A DNA stretch of 20,286 nt from Ignavibacteriaceae bacterium (GCA_031292465.1 JARLHB010000547.1:1-20286); one strand, 5' to 3'; counted from the stretch's first letter, positions 1 to 8,512 are shown. The notes: generated by a model from the sequence alone, not told the origin. Made by a program: numbers and translations.

Positions 1-784
1 CATTATCATTAGGATGCAGTGCATCCACAGCAACTGTTATTGTATTCTCCTCAAGCCTTAATACATCCATTGCCAGTCCAATCCTGAAAGTCAGCGGGAG
101 CGGGAATGAATCGGTATAATATTCTGCCGGGATATTAGCATTATTCCCGGCTTTTGTTGCATCAGGGTCATAAGATATATAAAGATCCTGCCCTGATAAC
201 CTCATATCAGTTCCAAAATTTGCTATTTCCATACCGATTTTCAGATCATTGAATGGAGTAATATATAGCAGTCCTGCATCCATCGCCCAGCCGGTTGCAG
301 ATTCACGCCAAATACTCTGCCTAATCATCTTTGCCGTACCGCCTATTGAAAAGCGGTCAGTTAAATTACGGGAGTAAGTGAGTCCGATAGCCAGATCCAT
401 TGCGCTCCATTTCTCTCCTGTTCCATCCGGATTATCCACCGTCGTAACATCTTCACTTCCGTAATCGAGATCGGTAACGCTTACACCAATTGCATTGTCC
501 TGATCCAGTGCAACAACTGCTGCAAAGTAATTGTAACTGGTTCCGACAAGGTAATTAGTATGTTCAATTAACACTTGCGTTTTACCTGACCTTGATATTC
601 CGGCGGGATTCCAATACAGCGCCGAAGGTCCGGTAGCAACAGCAGTGAAAGCGCCGCCCATACCAATAGCTTCAGGGCCTGCGCCTATTCCAAGAAAAGG
701 CGCAGCAGTAGTGCCTACCTTATTTTGAGCATAAATATTTCCGATTAAAAGAAAACCTGTAATAACTAATAAAAATTTCTTCAT
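1..784 (-). CDS. PorV/PorQ-family outer-membrane protein, 3' end outside window
   Basis: This is the first 261 codons of a gene that runs off the left edge; no stop codon is visible. The product starts with a signal peptide (MKKFLLVITGFLLIGNIYAQ) and then shows the N-terminal signature of the PorV/PorQ family: a Gly-rich GIGAGPEAIGMGGAFTAVA stretch followed by ALYWNPAG. Alternating hydrophobic strands after this fit an outer-membrane beta-barrel. PorV is known as the T9SS shuttle protein that receives cargo carrying a C-terminal sorting domain; many paralogues exist whose roles are unknown. The start ATG is preceded by GAGG with a 6-base spacer. It lies 10 bases after the stop of the secreted-protein gene, so the two are very probably cotranscribed, and this paralogue may serve that cargo. 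Family assignment is firm; the specific partner is inference. Confidence 0.85.
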   Translation of the reverse strand, partial: MKKFLLVITGFLLIGNIYAQNKVGTTAAPFLGIGAGPEAIGMGGAFTAVATGPSALYWNPAGISRSGKTQVLIEHTNYLVGTSYNYFAAVVALDQDNAIGVSVTDLDYGSEDVTTVDNPDGTGEKWSAMDLAIGLTYSRNLTDRFSIGGTAKMIRQSIWRESATGWAMDAGLLYITPFNDLKIGMEIANFGTDMRLSGQDLYISYDPDATKAGNNANIPAEYYTDSFPLPLTFRIGLAMDVLRLEENTITVAVDALHPNDN

Positions 785-794
785 AAATAACCTC

Positions 795-3700
795 TTACTT
801 GATAATTGCAAGTTTGCCAAATTTCTGACCTACACCAGGCGCGTCAACCATATAGAAATAAACGCCATATGCAACATCAAGATTGGCCGATGTAGTTAAA
901 TCCCAGTCCAATGATCCATCATTAATTTGCTGACCGAGGGGCATTACAAGTTTACGTACCAGTTCACCTCGCGAAGTATATATATATATACTGGAAGATT
1001 TAGGTAAATGGATAAACGATATTTTTCTGGTACCTCTGCCTGTTGTTATGGTAGCCGGTAACGCAGCTTCCTGTGTTGTAGTTGCTATATAAGGATTAGG
1101 TACAACGCGAATCTTATCTAACTGTGCAGATGCAAGACTTTTGTTTACAGTTGCAGCAGTAGTAGTAATTTGAAGGATATCTGTACTTGAATACGGCTTT
1201 GTTACTTTAAGCTTTAATGTATCACCGGCAGTAGGGTGGTAACAGGAAGTATCTGCCCCGACAACCTGTAAGAGCCAGGACATTATAGTTGTATCCTGCC
1301 CCGCAGATGTTTTAGTATCCTGAAGGAAAATAATTCTGTCTAAAGAAGAGAACTGCCCTTTCAAACCTGCATCAAGATAAGCATATTTAATAGGATCTCC
1401 TGTAATAGCATCGTAAATCCTGAAATTAGATGTGGTCTTGGCAATTTTATATATGCTGCCACTGGTCTGAGTTACATTCAGAGCGCTTGAAGTATCTGAA
1501 GCAGAAATGCTCGCATCAAATACCATATTATAATCGCGTGGGTATGCAATACCGGTTTCAACTACACCCGCTATTTTTGCCGCTGTAAATGAAAGCGTAT
1601 AATCTTTCTTAGTATGAGTCGCATTCCAACCGGATTTTGCAGTATCATACATTACAGTCCAGTCATTATCCACCGTCAGATAAACGCCGTCAAAAACGTT
1701 TTTATCATCATCTCCGGGCTGAACATTCGATGATAACGTAACTTTTATAAGCGTATCTGTCAGGGTGGAGTTTGTATAATCAATAACTGAATATGAAGTC
1801 GTCGTAGGGACTAAGTTGACTACGTTAGATGCAAAATTTACACGATAAGTTTTATTCTTTACAGAAAGAGGATTAACAACATGCAGATAAACTTTACCTG
1901 TTCCGAATGTTTCTGTTCCCGGTGCAGCGCCTAATAAACTTGGAGCGTTTGGTCCGACATACCCTGCAACAACTGCACGGGGAGTAACAAATACCGTATT
2001 AACATCTCTTTGAACAGCTCCGCTTGCACTTACTGTAATAAATTTTGGATCTTCTGCCGGATAAATATTACTATTTGGATCACCGGAAGTAAATGCTGTT
2101 ACTGCATAAAAATAACCCTGTCCATTTTGAAGATTATTATCTACGTAAGTATGCGTCAAACCGGAATTACTTCCCAGGTAAAACCTTGGTAATTCAGCAA
2201 GATCTTGAGTAACAGGTACAAAATATCCGGAAACTGTATCTTTAAGATCATAGGTAGCTATTGCTGAACCATCACCCTCTGTAAATCCGGCATCAGTTGA
2301 ACGGTAAATATTATAACCCTGGAAAGAAGTATAAGCTTCTGCTTTACTATCCCAAATCAAGGTAACTTTTTTATCTCCGGGCACCACTGTCAGAATCGGT
2401 TTTGGAGGCGGTTTTAGGAAGTCATAATTAGCATTATATATTTTCTGAGCTATTTGTTTATTCTTAAATATATGAGCGCTGTCCTGGCCGAATACAAGAG
2501 CTAATGAAAACCTTTCTGTACGGTTCGGCAACAATGGGAAGTAACCAGAAGAATAAATAAAGTCGCCATCTTGTGCCTGAGCAGAAATAACATCAAAATA
2601 GCCGGGTTTCATCCTGTTCCACAAAGTTTCATTATTATTCATAGGGGGCGATGCTGTTTGATTAAAAAAGTTAAAGCTTGTTAGACCAATCTGGTCAGAT
2701 TCATTAACATCGGTCTTATCAAAATGAGGTTCACCTGAAGTAGGCATACCATCACCTTCACCAATATCCTTTGTATCCGCAACGCCATCAGCGCCAACAT
2801 CATCCTTAGTACGGCTCCAGTCTCCATTTTCATCACCTGACCAGTGCGACTTAATAGTACCGGGATACTTGCCTGTTGTTGCATCAGCCTGCTGTGCATA
2901 ATCCGGCACCCACCCTGAAGTAACAGAACCCGGGCCGCTGTCCCGGCGTTCATCAATCATAGTATTACTTGATCCACTTCCTGTAAAGTAGTTCCTGTAA
3001 TACAATGGCCTAATTTCTTCTTTCGATACAACACCATGGCTGTCTTTAAATATCCTCTCATAATGTAATTCACGATTTTCATCAATAATACCATTCAGGT
3101 TATCATCTAATCCGTTATTTACTACTTCAGACAGAACTGCACCGTCATATATTTTGTATTGCTGACCGAGTGAAGAAACATAGACTGTGTCATAAATAGT
3201 ATGAAGTAATGTATCTAGCATGACAATTGTTCTGTTATAAGTGCCAGGATCAATTAATATTATTTCATTAGCAGGCCAGTTTGTGTTAGTGCCCGCATCA
3301 TTTCTATGCAGTGTGCGCGCTAAGGTATAAGTACCTAATTGTGAACTATATGTAAAATCGCCGGATTGAAATGCAGAGCTGCTTGCATCGACAGCATCAT
3401 TATCATTGTCAATACCATCAAAACCGTTACCGGGGCTTTCTAAGTAAGCATATCCGGCGTATCCCATATTAGTTCTGACACCCGATAATACAGTACTTAT
3501 TGAAGTCCATAAAGGATCCGAAGTTTTGTCATCATAATCCCAGGTATAAGTTAAATTATTATTTAAATCGAAATAGCCCAAATCATCGGAACAGTCATTG
3601 TAATTCTGCCCGACATCACCAACGCAACCTCCAACAACTTCACCGAAAACAACTTTGTTATAATTTGTAGTTCCGATATTGGAAATATCATACAACCAGA

Positions 3701-4424
3701 AAAGAACATCCTGCGCTTGTATTTGCGACCACTGCATTCCTCTGACTCTTACCACAAGCCCCATACCATTGCGGGAATTGTCAGTGGAATCAGGATGAAA
3801 TAATTTGCTTGTCCTTTGCTGCGGGCTGGTATCCATAGCATCATCCATAACAAAATAGCTTTCCTGATCAGCTCTTATAACACCCTTGCCAAAATATCCA
3901 TCCCAAACTGCTTTACCGGTAGAATCAATCCAATCCGGATGGTCCGGCCATGAAGAAGGCCATGTAGAACTAATATGGCTCATAGAAACTGTATCCTGAC
4001 TAAGCTTTACATATCCCGGTTCCGGTTCAAAGCCCTGAAAATGTCCATCAGAAGGATCAGTTTTTGCAGCCTGTCCGGATCTTGGTCCTGGTGATATAGT
4101 TACAGAATGCAGGGTATCTAATTTACCATCGCCATTATAATCTTTAATGGGAATCTCAATTCCAACCAAAGGCGTAACATCACCAATATACCCGTCTTTA
4201 GTTGCAGGATACGGCCAGTCACCCCTGATATCATTAGCATTAGTTCCTGAAATTGAGCCATCACTTCTAAAAGTAAGGCCTATTCTATTACCATTATGAA
4301 TACCAAACCTGGTATATAAACTATTACCGCGGTTTGTTTTTGCCCATGGTATAAGATAGTCCGTTTGTCCAAAGGCCAATTCTGATGTTATAATAATTAA
4401 AGTCAGTAGTAAAATTTTTCTCAT
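795..4424 (-). CDS. Large secreted protein with FnIII domain and T9SS-like C-terminal tail
   Basis: The 1209-residue product has a signal peptide (residues 1-20, cleavage likely after AFGQ). I do not recognise the N-terminal two thirds. It is rich in Asp/Asn/Gly loops that resemble calcium-binding turns: DYNGDGKLD near residue 95, GIDNDNDAVD near 338, and a similar loop near 438. A fibronectin type III domain lies at about 668-800 (PKPILTVVPGDKKVTLIWD, then GYNIYRST). The last ~105 residues (IRVVPNPY, IYTSRGELVRKL, GVYFYMV, KFGKLAIIK) match the FlgD-Ig/type A sorting-domain pattern used as a T9SS export signal. The gene starts 17 bases after the TonB-dependent receptor stop and is followed by the PorV/PorQ gene. 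This suggests a surface-exposed or released partner of the receptor. The substrate is unknown. Confidence 0.8.
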   Translation of the reverse strand: MRKILLLTLIIITSELAFGQTDYLIPWAKTNRGNSLYTRFGIHNGNRIGLTFRSDGSISGTNANDIRGDWPYPATKDGYIGDVTPLVGIEIPIKDYNGDGKLDTLHSVTISPGPRSGQAAKTDPSDGHFQGFEPEPGYVKLSQDTVSMSHISSTWPSSWPDHPDWIDSTGKAVWDGYFGKGVIRADQESYFVMDDAMDTSPQQRTSKLFHPDSTDNSRNGMGLVVRVRGMQWSQIQAQDVLFWLYDISNIGTTNYNKVVFGEVVGGCVGDVGQNYNDCSDDLGYFDLNNNLTYTWDYDDKTSDPLWTSISTVLSGVRTNMGYAGYAYLESPGNGFDGIDNDNDAVDASSSAFQSGDFTYSSQLGTYTLARTLHRNDAGTNTNWPANEIILIDPGTYNRTIVMLDTLLHTIYDTVYVSSLGQQYKIYDGAVLSEVVNNGLDDNLNGIIDENRELHYERIFKDSHGVVSKEEIRPLYYRNYFTGSGSSNTMIDERRDSGPGSVTSGWVPDYAQQADATTGKYPGTIKSHWSGDENGDWSRTKDDVGADGVADTKDIGEGDGMPTSGEPHFDKTDVNESDQIGLTSFNFFNQTASPPMNNNETLWNRMKPGYFDVISAQAQDGDFIYSSGYFPLLPNRTERFSLALVFGQDSAHIFKNKQIAQKIYNANYDFLKPPPKPILTVVPGDKKVTLIWDSKAEAYTSFQGYNIYRSTDAGFTEGDGSAIATYDLKDTVSGYFVPVTQDLAELPRFYLGSNSGLTHTYVDNNLQNGQGYFYAVTAFTSGDPNSNIYPAEDPKFITVSASGAVQRDVNTVFVTPRAVVAGYVGPNAPSLLGAAPGTETFGTGKVYLHVVNPLSVKNKTYRVNFASNVVNLVPTTTSYSVIDYTNSTLTDTLIKVTLSSNVQPGDDDKNVFDGVYLTVDNDWTVMYDTAKSGWNATHTKKDYTLSFTAAKIAGVVETGIAYPRDYNMVFDASISASDTSSALNVTQTSGSIYKIAKTTSNFRIYDAITGDPIKYAYLDAGLKGQFSSLDRIIFLQDTKTSAGQDTTIMSWLLQVVGADTSCYHPTAGDTLKLKVTKPYSSTDILQITTTAATVNKSLASAQLDKIRVVPNPYIATTTQEAALPATITTGRGTRKISFIHLPKSSSIYIYTSRGELVRKLVMPLGQQINDGSLDWDLTTSANLDVAYGVYFYMVDAPGVGQKFGKLAIIK

Positions 4425-4441
4425 AATATTAACTCACATCT

Positions 4442-7261
4442 TTAAAATGTTATTGTTGTTCCGAATTCAACTCTTCTTGGTTCCGAATAGTAATAAGGTT
4501 TAGTATACCAGTCTGTAATACTAGCAACCTTTTGCGGTGGATTTACTAATATCTGTTGCCGTTCAGTAAGTGACCAATCAGGCTGTCCGGTATCGGTATA
4601 AACCTGGGTTGCATTCTTGGTATCCAAAAGGTTATTAACACGAAGGAAAACGGATAATGTTGTAGAGGAACCAAATCTGAAATCTTTATATACACGGAAA
4701 TCCAGATCATAAGTAGCAGGTTTAATTTCCGAATTATAAATAAGGTTACCAACACTAACTGTTAATTGAGGCGTATAAGGCGTTCCACTTCCGTATTGAA
4801 AGATAAAACTTGCACCCCAATCCGCCGGGTTAGTATAATTAACTGATAGATTAACAGTATGTGTTTGATCCCAATCCAAAGGAATAAGTTCAGTTTGTGC
4901 CTGCTTACCGCTGTTCATTAAATTATAAGCAGTTGTCGGGTCAGATTCATTTCCTTTAGCTATCTGATAGGTATAATCAAGAGCAGCTGAAACTCCTCCA
5001 CCGAACCGTTTGGTAAGAGAGACAACTACGCCGCGGATAAATCCATAATCTGCATTAACATATTGGCTGTATATTTTGGAGCCGCCGAAAACATACATAA
5101 ATTGGTTTAATGTGCCCGCAAGATTTCTTATATCCCTGAAGTATGCCGTAATATCAACTGCAATATCATCGGTCAATTGCTGCTGTAAGCCGAGCTCGCC
5201 GCTTGTGGTTTGTTCAGGCTGCAAATCCGGGTTACCAACTATTCCCAGATAGTTGCTTCCACCAGAAACCGGCAGTTTATAACCAGCGTTTTCATACAAC
5301 CTTGAGAAATCCGGTATCTGGAAGAATAATCCGTATGAGAAGTGTACAACCCCGCGTTCCGTGATAGGAAATGCCACGCCTAATCTTGGGCTTACCTGCC
5401 ATTTATCTGAAGCGTTTTTATACCAGTAAGTCATTCTCTTGGCAACTGCATCAGCATGAGTACCGCCCGGAGCTACAACCGAATCCTGATTCTCCGGCCT
5501 TACAGGAAGATAAATATTAGGATCGGATGGATCTGAAAGCACCTGCCCATCAGGATGGAAATAGTCAAAACGTAAGCCAAGATTAATAATTAGAGAATTG
5601 TATTCCATTTTATCCTGAGCATAAAAAGAAAACTGCCATGGCTTATGTTCGTAAGATATATTGTCTGTACTTTCCGTTGTCGGTATTACAATAGGACCTT
5701 CCAAAAAAGGTTTGCCGTCGGTAACAGGGTCACGGTTATTGTCTACGTCAGACATATGAAGGTTAATGTTGTGCAGGTATAATTTATACTGATTGAACAA
5801 GAATCCTGTTTTAAATTCATGATTCTGTGTTATCTGGCTGGTAAAGTCAAATTTAATTACATAAGTATCCGTATTATGAACATTATGAGCCATATTTGTT
5901 CCGCTCGTTAAGAATGTACTTTCCGGCGCAACTATTAACTTTGAGTTTACATAATTTTGGTTGAAAGGATCTTTTCTTGTAAACAAATCCGCAAAGGAAT
6001 AATCACTTGTGTCAAGGTATTCCCTGTAATCTCTGAAGAAGTATGAAAGTCCTAATGTAAAATAAGATTTACTGCTAACAGCATCCGTCATAGTAACTGT
6101 ATTAAGATAGCCTTTCTTAAAATTACTAAGTTCTCCATCGGGATTGTATTTATAAGAAAAGTCATAGTCTTTTCCGCGGCTGTTGTTAAGAATATAATCA
6201 TAAGAAATTTTAAAATCGGATGTAACCTTATAAGTTAATTTACCCTGAATATAAGCTTCCATAAATGGAGCCATAGGAACTATTTCATTATTTCCGGTTT
6301 TTTGAATTATCCAATTATTTTCGTTTGCATCGGTAGTATTGGAAATATCCCATGTGTTAAATTTCCTTTGACCGTAAAGATCGCCAGCATTGTAATAATA
6401 ACGGGCATCCATATAATAAGTAAGCTTATCGCTTGCAATCGGGCCGCTTAATGAGCCTTCAACCCACTGTGTGGATAACGGCCTTATTTTTTGCAAGCCC
6501 ATAAAAACATCAGAATTACCGGTAACATAGCTGCCAGCATAGGCAGTAATCATACCGTGTGTCTGGCTTCCGCCTGACTTGGTTGCAATGTTAACTATAC
6601 CGCTCATTGCCTGGCCATATTCAGCATTGAATGCGCCTGTAACAAGCTGCATTTCCTGAATTGAATTTTTATTAATATCTACAACCGTAGAACCATCATA
6701 CGAATCTGTAACAGGCACGCCATCAATCCAATAAGATACTTCACCTTTTCTGCCGCCTCTAAAATGCAGATCACCATTTTGATCTTTTACAATACCGGCT
6801 TGAAGCTGAAGTACATCCTGCATACTTGTAACTGGCAAAGACTGTATGTCCTGGTTATTTATTGTAGCTGTGGAAGATGTCAGGTCTTTTTGCACGAGAG
6901 GTTTCTCAGCAGTTACCACTACAGCTTCAACCTGAACAGCAGACTCTCTTAAAGAGACTTCTTCTCTCGTTGTAAAGTCTATTGACACACGAACATTCTT
7001 AAGATCGAGTGATTGATAGCCAACAGCCGAAATTCTTACAGTATAAACGCCTGGTGCTATATCCAGGATGGTATAAGTACCATCAAGATCTGTAGCTGCT
7101 CCCATAGTTGTACCGACTAATACAACGTTAGCACCAACTATTGGCTCTTTACTTCCGGCATCAAGTACTTTTCCGGCTATTTTACCGGTTTGTGAGAAAG
7201 CGTTAGTAGAGAGTATGACTGAAAGAATTAATATTGAAATAAATTGTAGCCAAAATCTCAT
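4442..7261 (-). CDS. TonB-dependent outer-membrane receptor with carboxypeptidase-regulatory-like domain
   Basis: A 939-residue TonB-dependent receptor of the SusC-like type. Residues 1-24 are a signal peptide ending AFSQ. Residues ~27-115 are a carboxypeptidase-regulatory-like beta-sandwich (KIAGKVLDAGSKEPIVGANV, DLDGTYTILDIAPGVYTVRI). A plug domain follows at ~118-235, with VVVTAEKPL at its start and the hallmark YWIDGVPV and NAEYGQAMSGIVNIATKSGG. The remainder is a long beta-barrel ending in Phe (VEFGTTITF), as needed for outer-membrane assembly. Such receptors import bulky ligands using energy passed on by TonB-ExbBD. No SusD-type lipoprotein gene is adjacent; the partner here is the secreted FnIII protein. 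The start ATG has a strong GGAGG. A long upstream region with inverted repeats suggests control by the neighbouring regulators. The ligand cannot be deduced. Confidence 0.92.
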   Translation of the reverse strand: MRFWLQFISILILSVILSTNAFSQTGKIAGKVLDAGSKEPIVGANVVLVGTTMGAATDLDGTYTILDIAPGVYTVRISAVGYQSLDLKNVRVSIDFTTREEVSLRESAVQVEAVVVTAEKPLVQKDLTSSTATINNQDIQSLPVTSMQDVLQLQAGIVKDQNGDLHFRGGRKGEVSYWIDGVPVTDSYDGSTVVDINKNSIQEMQLVTGAFNAEYGQAMSGIVNIATKSGGSQTHGMITAYAGSYVTGNSDVFMGLQKIRPLSTQWVEGSLSGPIASDKLTYYMDARYYYNAGDLYGQRKFNTWDISNTTDANENNWIIQKTGNNEIVPMAPFMEAYIQGKLTYKVTSDFKISYDYILNNSRGKDYDFSYKYNPDGELSNFKKGYLNTVTMTDAVSSKSYFTLGLSYFFRDYREYLDTSDYSFADLFTRKDPFNQNYVNSKLIVAPESTFLTSGTNMAHNVHNTDTYVIKFDFTSQITQNHEFKTGFLFNQYKLYLHNINLHMSDVDNNRDPVTDGKPFLEGPIVIPTTESTDNISYEHKPWQFSFYAQDKMEYNSLIINLGLRFDYFHPDGQVLSDPSDPNIYLPVRPENQDSVVAPGGTHADAVAKRMTYWYKNASDKWQVSPRLGVAFPITERGVVHFSYGLFFQIPDFSRLYENAGYKLPVSGGSNYLGIVGNPDLQPEQTTSGELGLQQQLTDDIAVDITAYFRDIRNLAGTLNQFMYVFGGSKIYSQYVNADYGFIRGVVVSLTKRFGGGVSAALDYTYQIAKGNESDPTTAYNLMNSGKQAQTELIPLDWDQTHTVNLSVNYTNPADWGASFIFQYGSGTPYTPQLTVSVGNLIYNSEIKPATYDLDFRVYKDFRFGSSTTLSVFLRVNNLLDTKNATQVYTDTGQPDWSLTERQQILVNPPQKVASITDWYTKPYYYSEPRRVEFGTTITF

Positions 7262-7266
7262 GTATC

Positions 7267-7271
7267 CCTCC
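7267..7271 (-). promoter_or_regulatory. Strong Shine-Dalgarno of the TonB-dependent receptor gene
   Basis: GGAGG on the minus strand, 5 bases before the ATG. It stands out because several neighbours, for example the downstream response regulator at 8313, have no recognisable Shine-Dalgarno sequence. Confidence 0.75.
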
Positions 7272-7567
7272 GGGATGTAAAATTTATTTTCATGCGAGTT
7301 ATCTTTTTAATTTGAATAAGCCGATTTGTCTGGTAGAATTTCGAAAATCATTCTCACCTATTTTGTTAGTTAACGAACCAAAAGTAATTTTTTTTATCCT
7401 ATTTTATTCAGGATTTTTTAGCCTATTTACTTACAGATGCTGAAAATCACTTAATATCAGTTACCAAATATCTATTCAGATTTTAAGGTTTAGATTACTA
7501 TCTACCACATTAAATGCAGGGAAAAACCACGATTAATAAACTATATATTTAATACTGCCTAAACCAC

Positions 7568-7583
7568 TACCTAAACGTAGGTA
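7568..7583. promoter_or_regulatory. NarL-like 7-2-7 inverted repeat (candidate operator)
   Basis: TACCTAAACGTAGGTA: the outer 6 bases of each arm are perfectly complementary, and the whole fits two heptamers (TACCTAA and, reversed, TACCTAC) separated by 2 bases. This is the geometry and TAC-core known for NarL-family sites. It sits in a block of 27 bases (7561-7587) that recurs at 8439-8465 with 3 mismatches. Both adjacent genes encode NarL/LuxR-type regulators, so it is a natural target for them. Binding is inference. Confidence 0.55.
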
Positions 7584-7616
7584 TTTTAAAAACTTTCCTT
7601 CATATTTTCATAATTA

Positions 7617-7636
7617 CCCTACCTAAATAGATAGGG
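7617..7636. promoter_or_regulatory. 20-base near-palindrome downstream of the response regulator
   Basis: CCCTACCTAAATAGATAGGG: 8 of 10 half-site positions are complementary, and it includes a TACCTA core like the nearby operator candidate. It begins 39 bases after the stop of the 8313-7675 gene on the minus strand. It could form a hairpin, but no T-run follows on that strand, so an intrinsic terminator is less likely than a protein-binding site. Confidence 0.4.
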
Positions 7637-7674
7637 AATAATTATTTAGTGCCTATTATTAAGCCATTTCCCGC

Positions 7675-8313
7675 CTAAATAAGGCCTTCCTTTATAGCCT
7701 TTGCAACTGCCTCAGATTGTGAATGGACATGAAGCTTTCTATATATATTTCTAAAATGGAATCTCACTGTTTCAATACTTATAAATAGTGAATCTGCTAT
7801 AGCTTTAAAACTATTCCCTTCAACCAGTCCGCTTAGTATTTCTTTCTCTCTTGGTGTTAATATATTTGGCGAATCTACCGGAGCAAATTGTTTTTTCTGC
7901 TGGAAAAAGTCTATAACTTTCCGGGCAATATGAGAGCTCATTGGGGCGCCGCCATGGTATGCTTCATGAATAGCTTCAAGTAATTTTGAAGGTGGAGTTT
8001 TTTTTACTAAATATCCACAAGCACCTGCACATAAAGCATCAAAGATTAAATCATTTTCTTCATATACAGTCAACACCAAAATATTCAATTCCGGAAGAAT
8101 CGCTTTAGCCTGTTTAATGCCTTCAATACCATTCATCCCCGGCAAACCTATATCCATCAATAGGACATCCGGTTTCATTTTAGCCAGGTTTTTCAGCATT
8201 GGTTCACATCTGGAATACAAAGCGATACAACCGTAACCTTCGGTCCCGTCAATTAATATCTTTAACCCTTCACGAATCGTATCATTATCTTCAACAACAA
8301 TAACTTTAATCAT
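7675..8313 (-). CDS. NarL/LuxR-family response regulator, copy 1
   Basis: A 212-residue response regulator. The receiver domain occupies ~1-125 with the acidic pair Glu8/Asp9, phospho-acceptor Asp54 (in LLMDIGLPGMNG), the switch Thr82 and the conserved Lys near 104-105. A linker follows at ~140-150, then a LuxR-type helix-turn-helix at ~151-212 (LTPREKEIL, recognition helix ETVRFHFRNIYRKL). By hand alignment it differs from the regulator at 9226-8588 at about 30 of 212 positions (~86% identity), and the recognition helix is the same. There is no clear Shine-Dalgarno; the ATG follows AGAAATATTAA. It has its own 274-base upstream region with palindromes, so it probably has its own promoter. The likely phosphate donor is the kinase encoded upstream. 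Confidence 0.93.
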   Translation of the reverse strand: MIKVIVVEDNDTIREGLKILIDGTEGYGCIALYSRCEPMLKNLAKMKPDVLLMDIGLPGMNGIEGIKQAKAILPELNILVLTVYEENDLIFDALCAGACGYLVKKTPPSKLLEAIHEAYHGGAPMSSHIARKVIDFFQQKKQFAPVDSPNILTPREKEILSGLVEGNSFKAIADSLFISIETVRFHFRNIYRKLHVHSQSEAVAKAIKEGLI

Positions 8314-8374
8314 TTAATATTTCTAAACTTATAATCCGGTCAATAAAAAATACTTACTGTATCATTTTTCATAA

Positions 8375-8382
8375 CAAACTTA
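8375..8382 (-). promoter_or_regulatory. Candidate Bacteroidota-type -7 element for response regulator copy 1
   Basis: TAAGTTTG on the minus strand fits TAnnTTTG. It would start transcription about 55-60 bases before the ATG at 8313. No TTTG is seen at the usual -33 distance; the 18-base palindrome 8400-8417 occupies that place, which would suit control by a bound regulator. Short consensus, so chance is a real alternative. Confidence 0.35.
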
Positions 8383-8399
8383 ATTTACTTACAAAACAT

Positions 8400-8417
8400 T
8401 TTAACAGCGCTGTTAAA
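8400..8417. promoter_or_regulatory. Perfect 18-base palindrome (candidate operator)
   Basis: TTTAACAGCGCTGTTAAA is fully self-complementary with no spacer. It lies 87-104 bases before the start of response regulator copy 1 and just upstream of the -7-like element at 8382-8375. A dimeric DNA-binding protein is the obvious reader. It does not resemble the TACC-type sites beside it, so a second regulator may be involved. Confidence 0.5.
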
Positions 8418-8445
8418 TCTATTGCTTATAATACCATCAAACCAC

Positions 8446-8461
8446 TACCTAATCGGACGTA
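8446..8461. promoter_or_regulatory. Degenerate NarL-like 7-2-7 site, second copy of conserved block
   Basis: TACCTAATCGGACGTA: outer TAC/GTA are complementary in 7-2-7 spacing, with weaker inner symmetry than the copy at 7568-7583. The surrounding 8439-8465 matches 7561-7587 at 24 of 27 positions. The flanking intergenic sequence does not align well by eye, so the block looks selectively kept. Confidence 0.5.
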
Positions 8462-8496
8462 TTTTATTACTAAAGTCGTAATTTTGAATAGGTATA

Positions 8497-8512
8497 CCAC
8501 CCAAACGGGTGG
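8497..8512. promoter_or_regulatory. 7-2-7 inverted repeat CCACCC/GGGTGG (candidate operator)
   Basis: CCACCCAAACGGGTGG has perfect 6-base arms around AAAC and fits 7-2-7 spacing. Its centre (AAACG) matches the centre of the site at 7568-7583. TAGGTA and TACC half-sites abut it at 8489-8498. Confidence 0.5.

Larger units (their letters stand above)
7262..7674. other. 413-base intergenic region upstream of the receptor operon
   Basis: No reading frame of interest is present. Starting next to the response-regulator stop, it holds a 20-base near-palindrome (7617-7636) and a NarL-like 7-2-7 inverted repeat (7568-7583). The 7-2-7 repeat lies within a block that recurs at 8439-8465. Nearer the receptor gene there is a TACTTTTG on the minus strand (7386-7379), which fits the Bacteroidota -7 consensus TAnnTTTG. 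It has no clear -33 TTTG partner and would give a leader of about 110 bases. The rest is AT-rich with a T8 run at 7388-7395. I infer that this is the control region of the receptor operon. Confidence 0.6.

Noticed and set aside
2681..2956. Minus-strand open frame inside the secreted-protein gene in another frame
   Set aside because: Low-complexity, Met/Leu-rich translation fully inside a well-supported gene; a shadow frame.
7998..8005. A8 run (minus strand) in both response regulators at the conserved Lys-Lys, possible programmed slippage
   Set aside because: The run simply encodes Val-Lys-Lys-Thr at a functionally required place, and no downstream stimulatory structure or sensible shifted product is visible.
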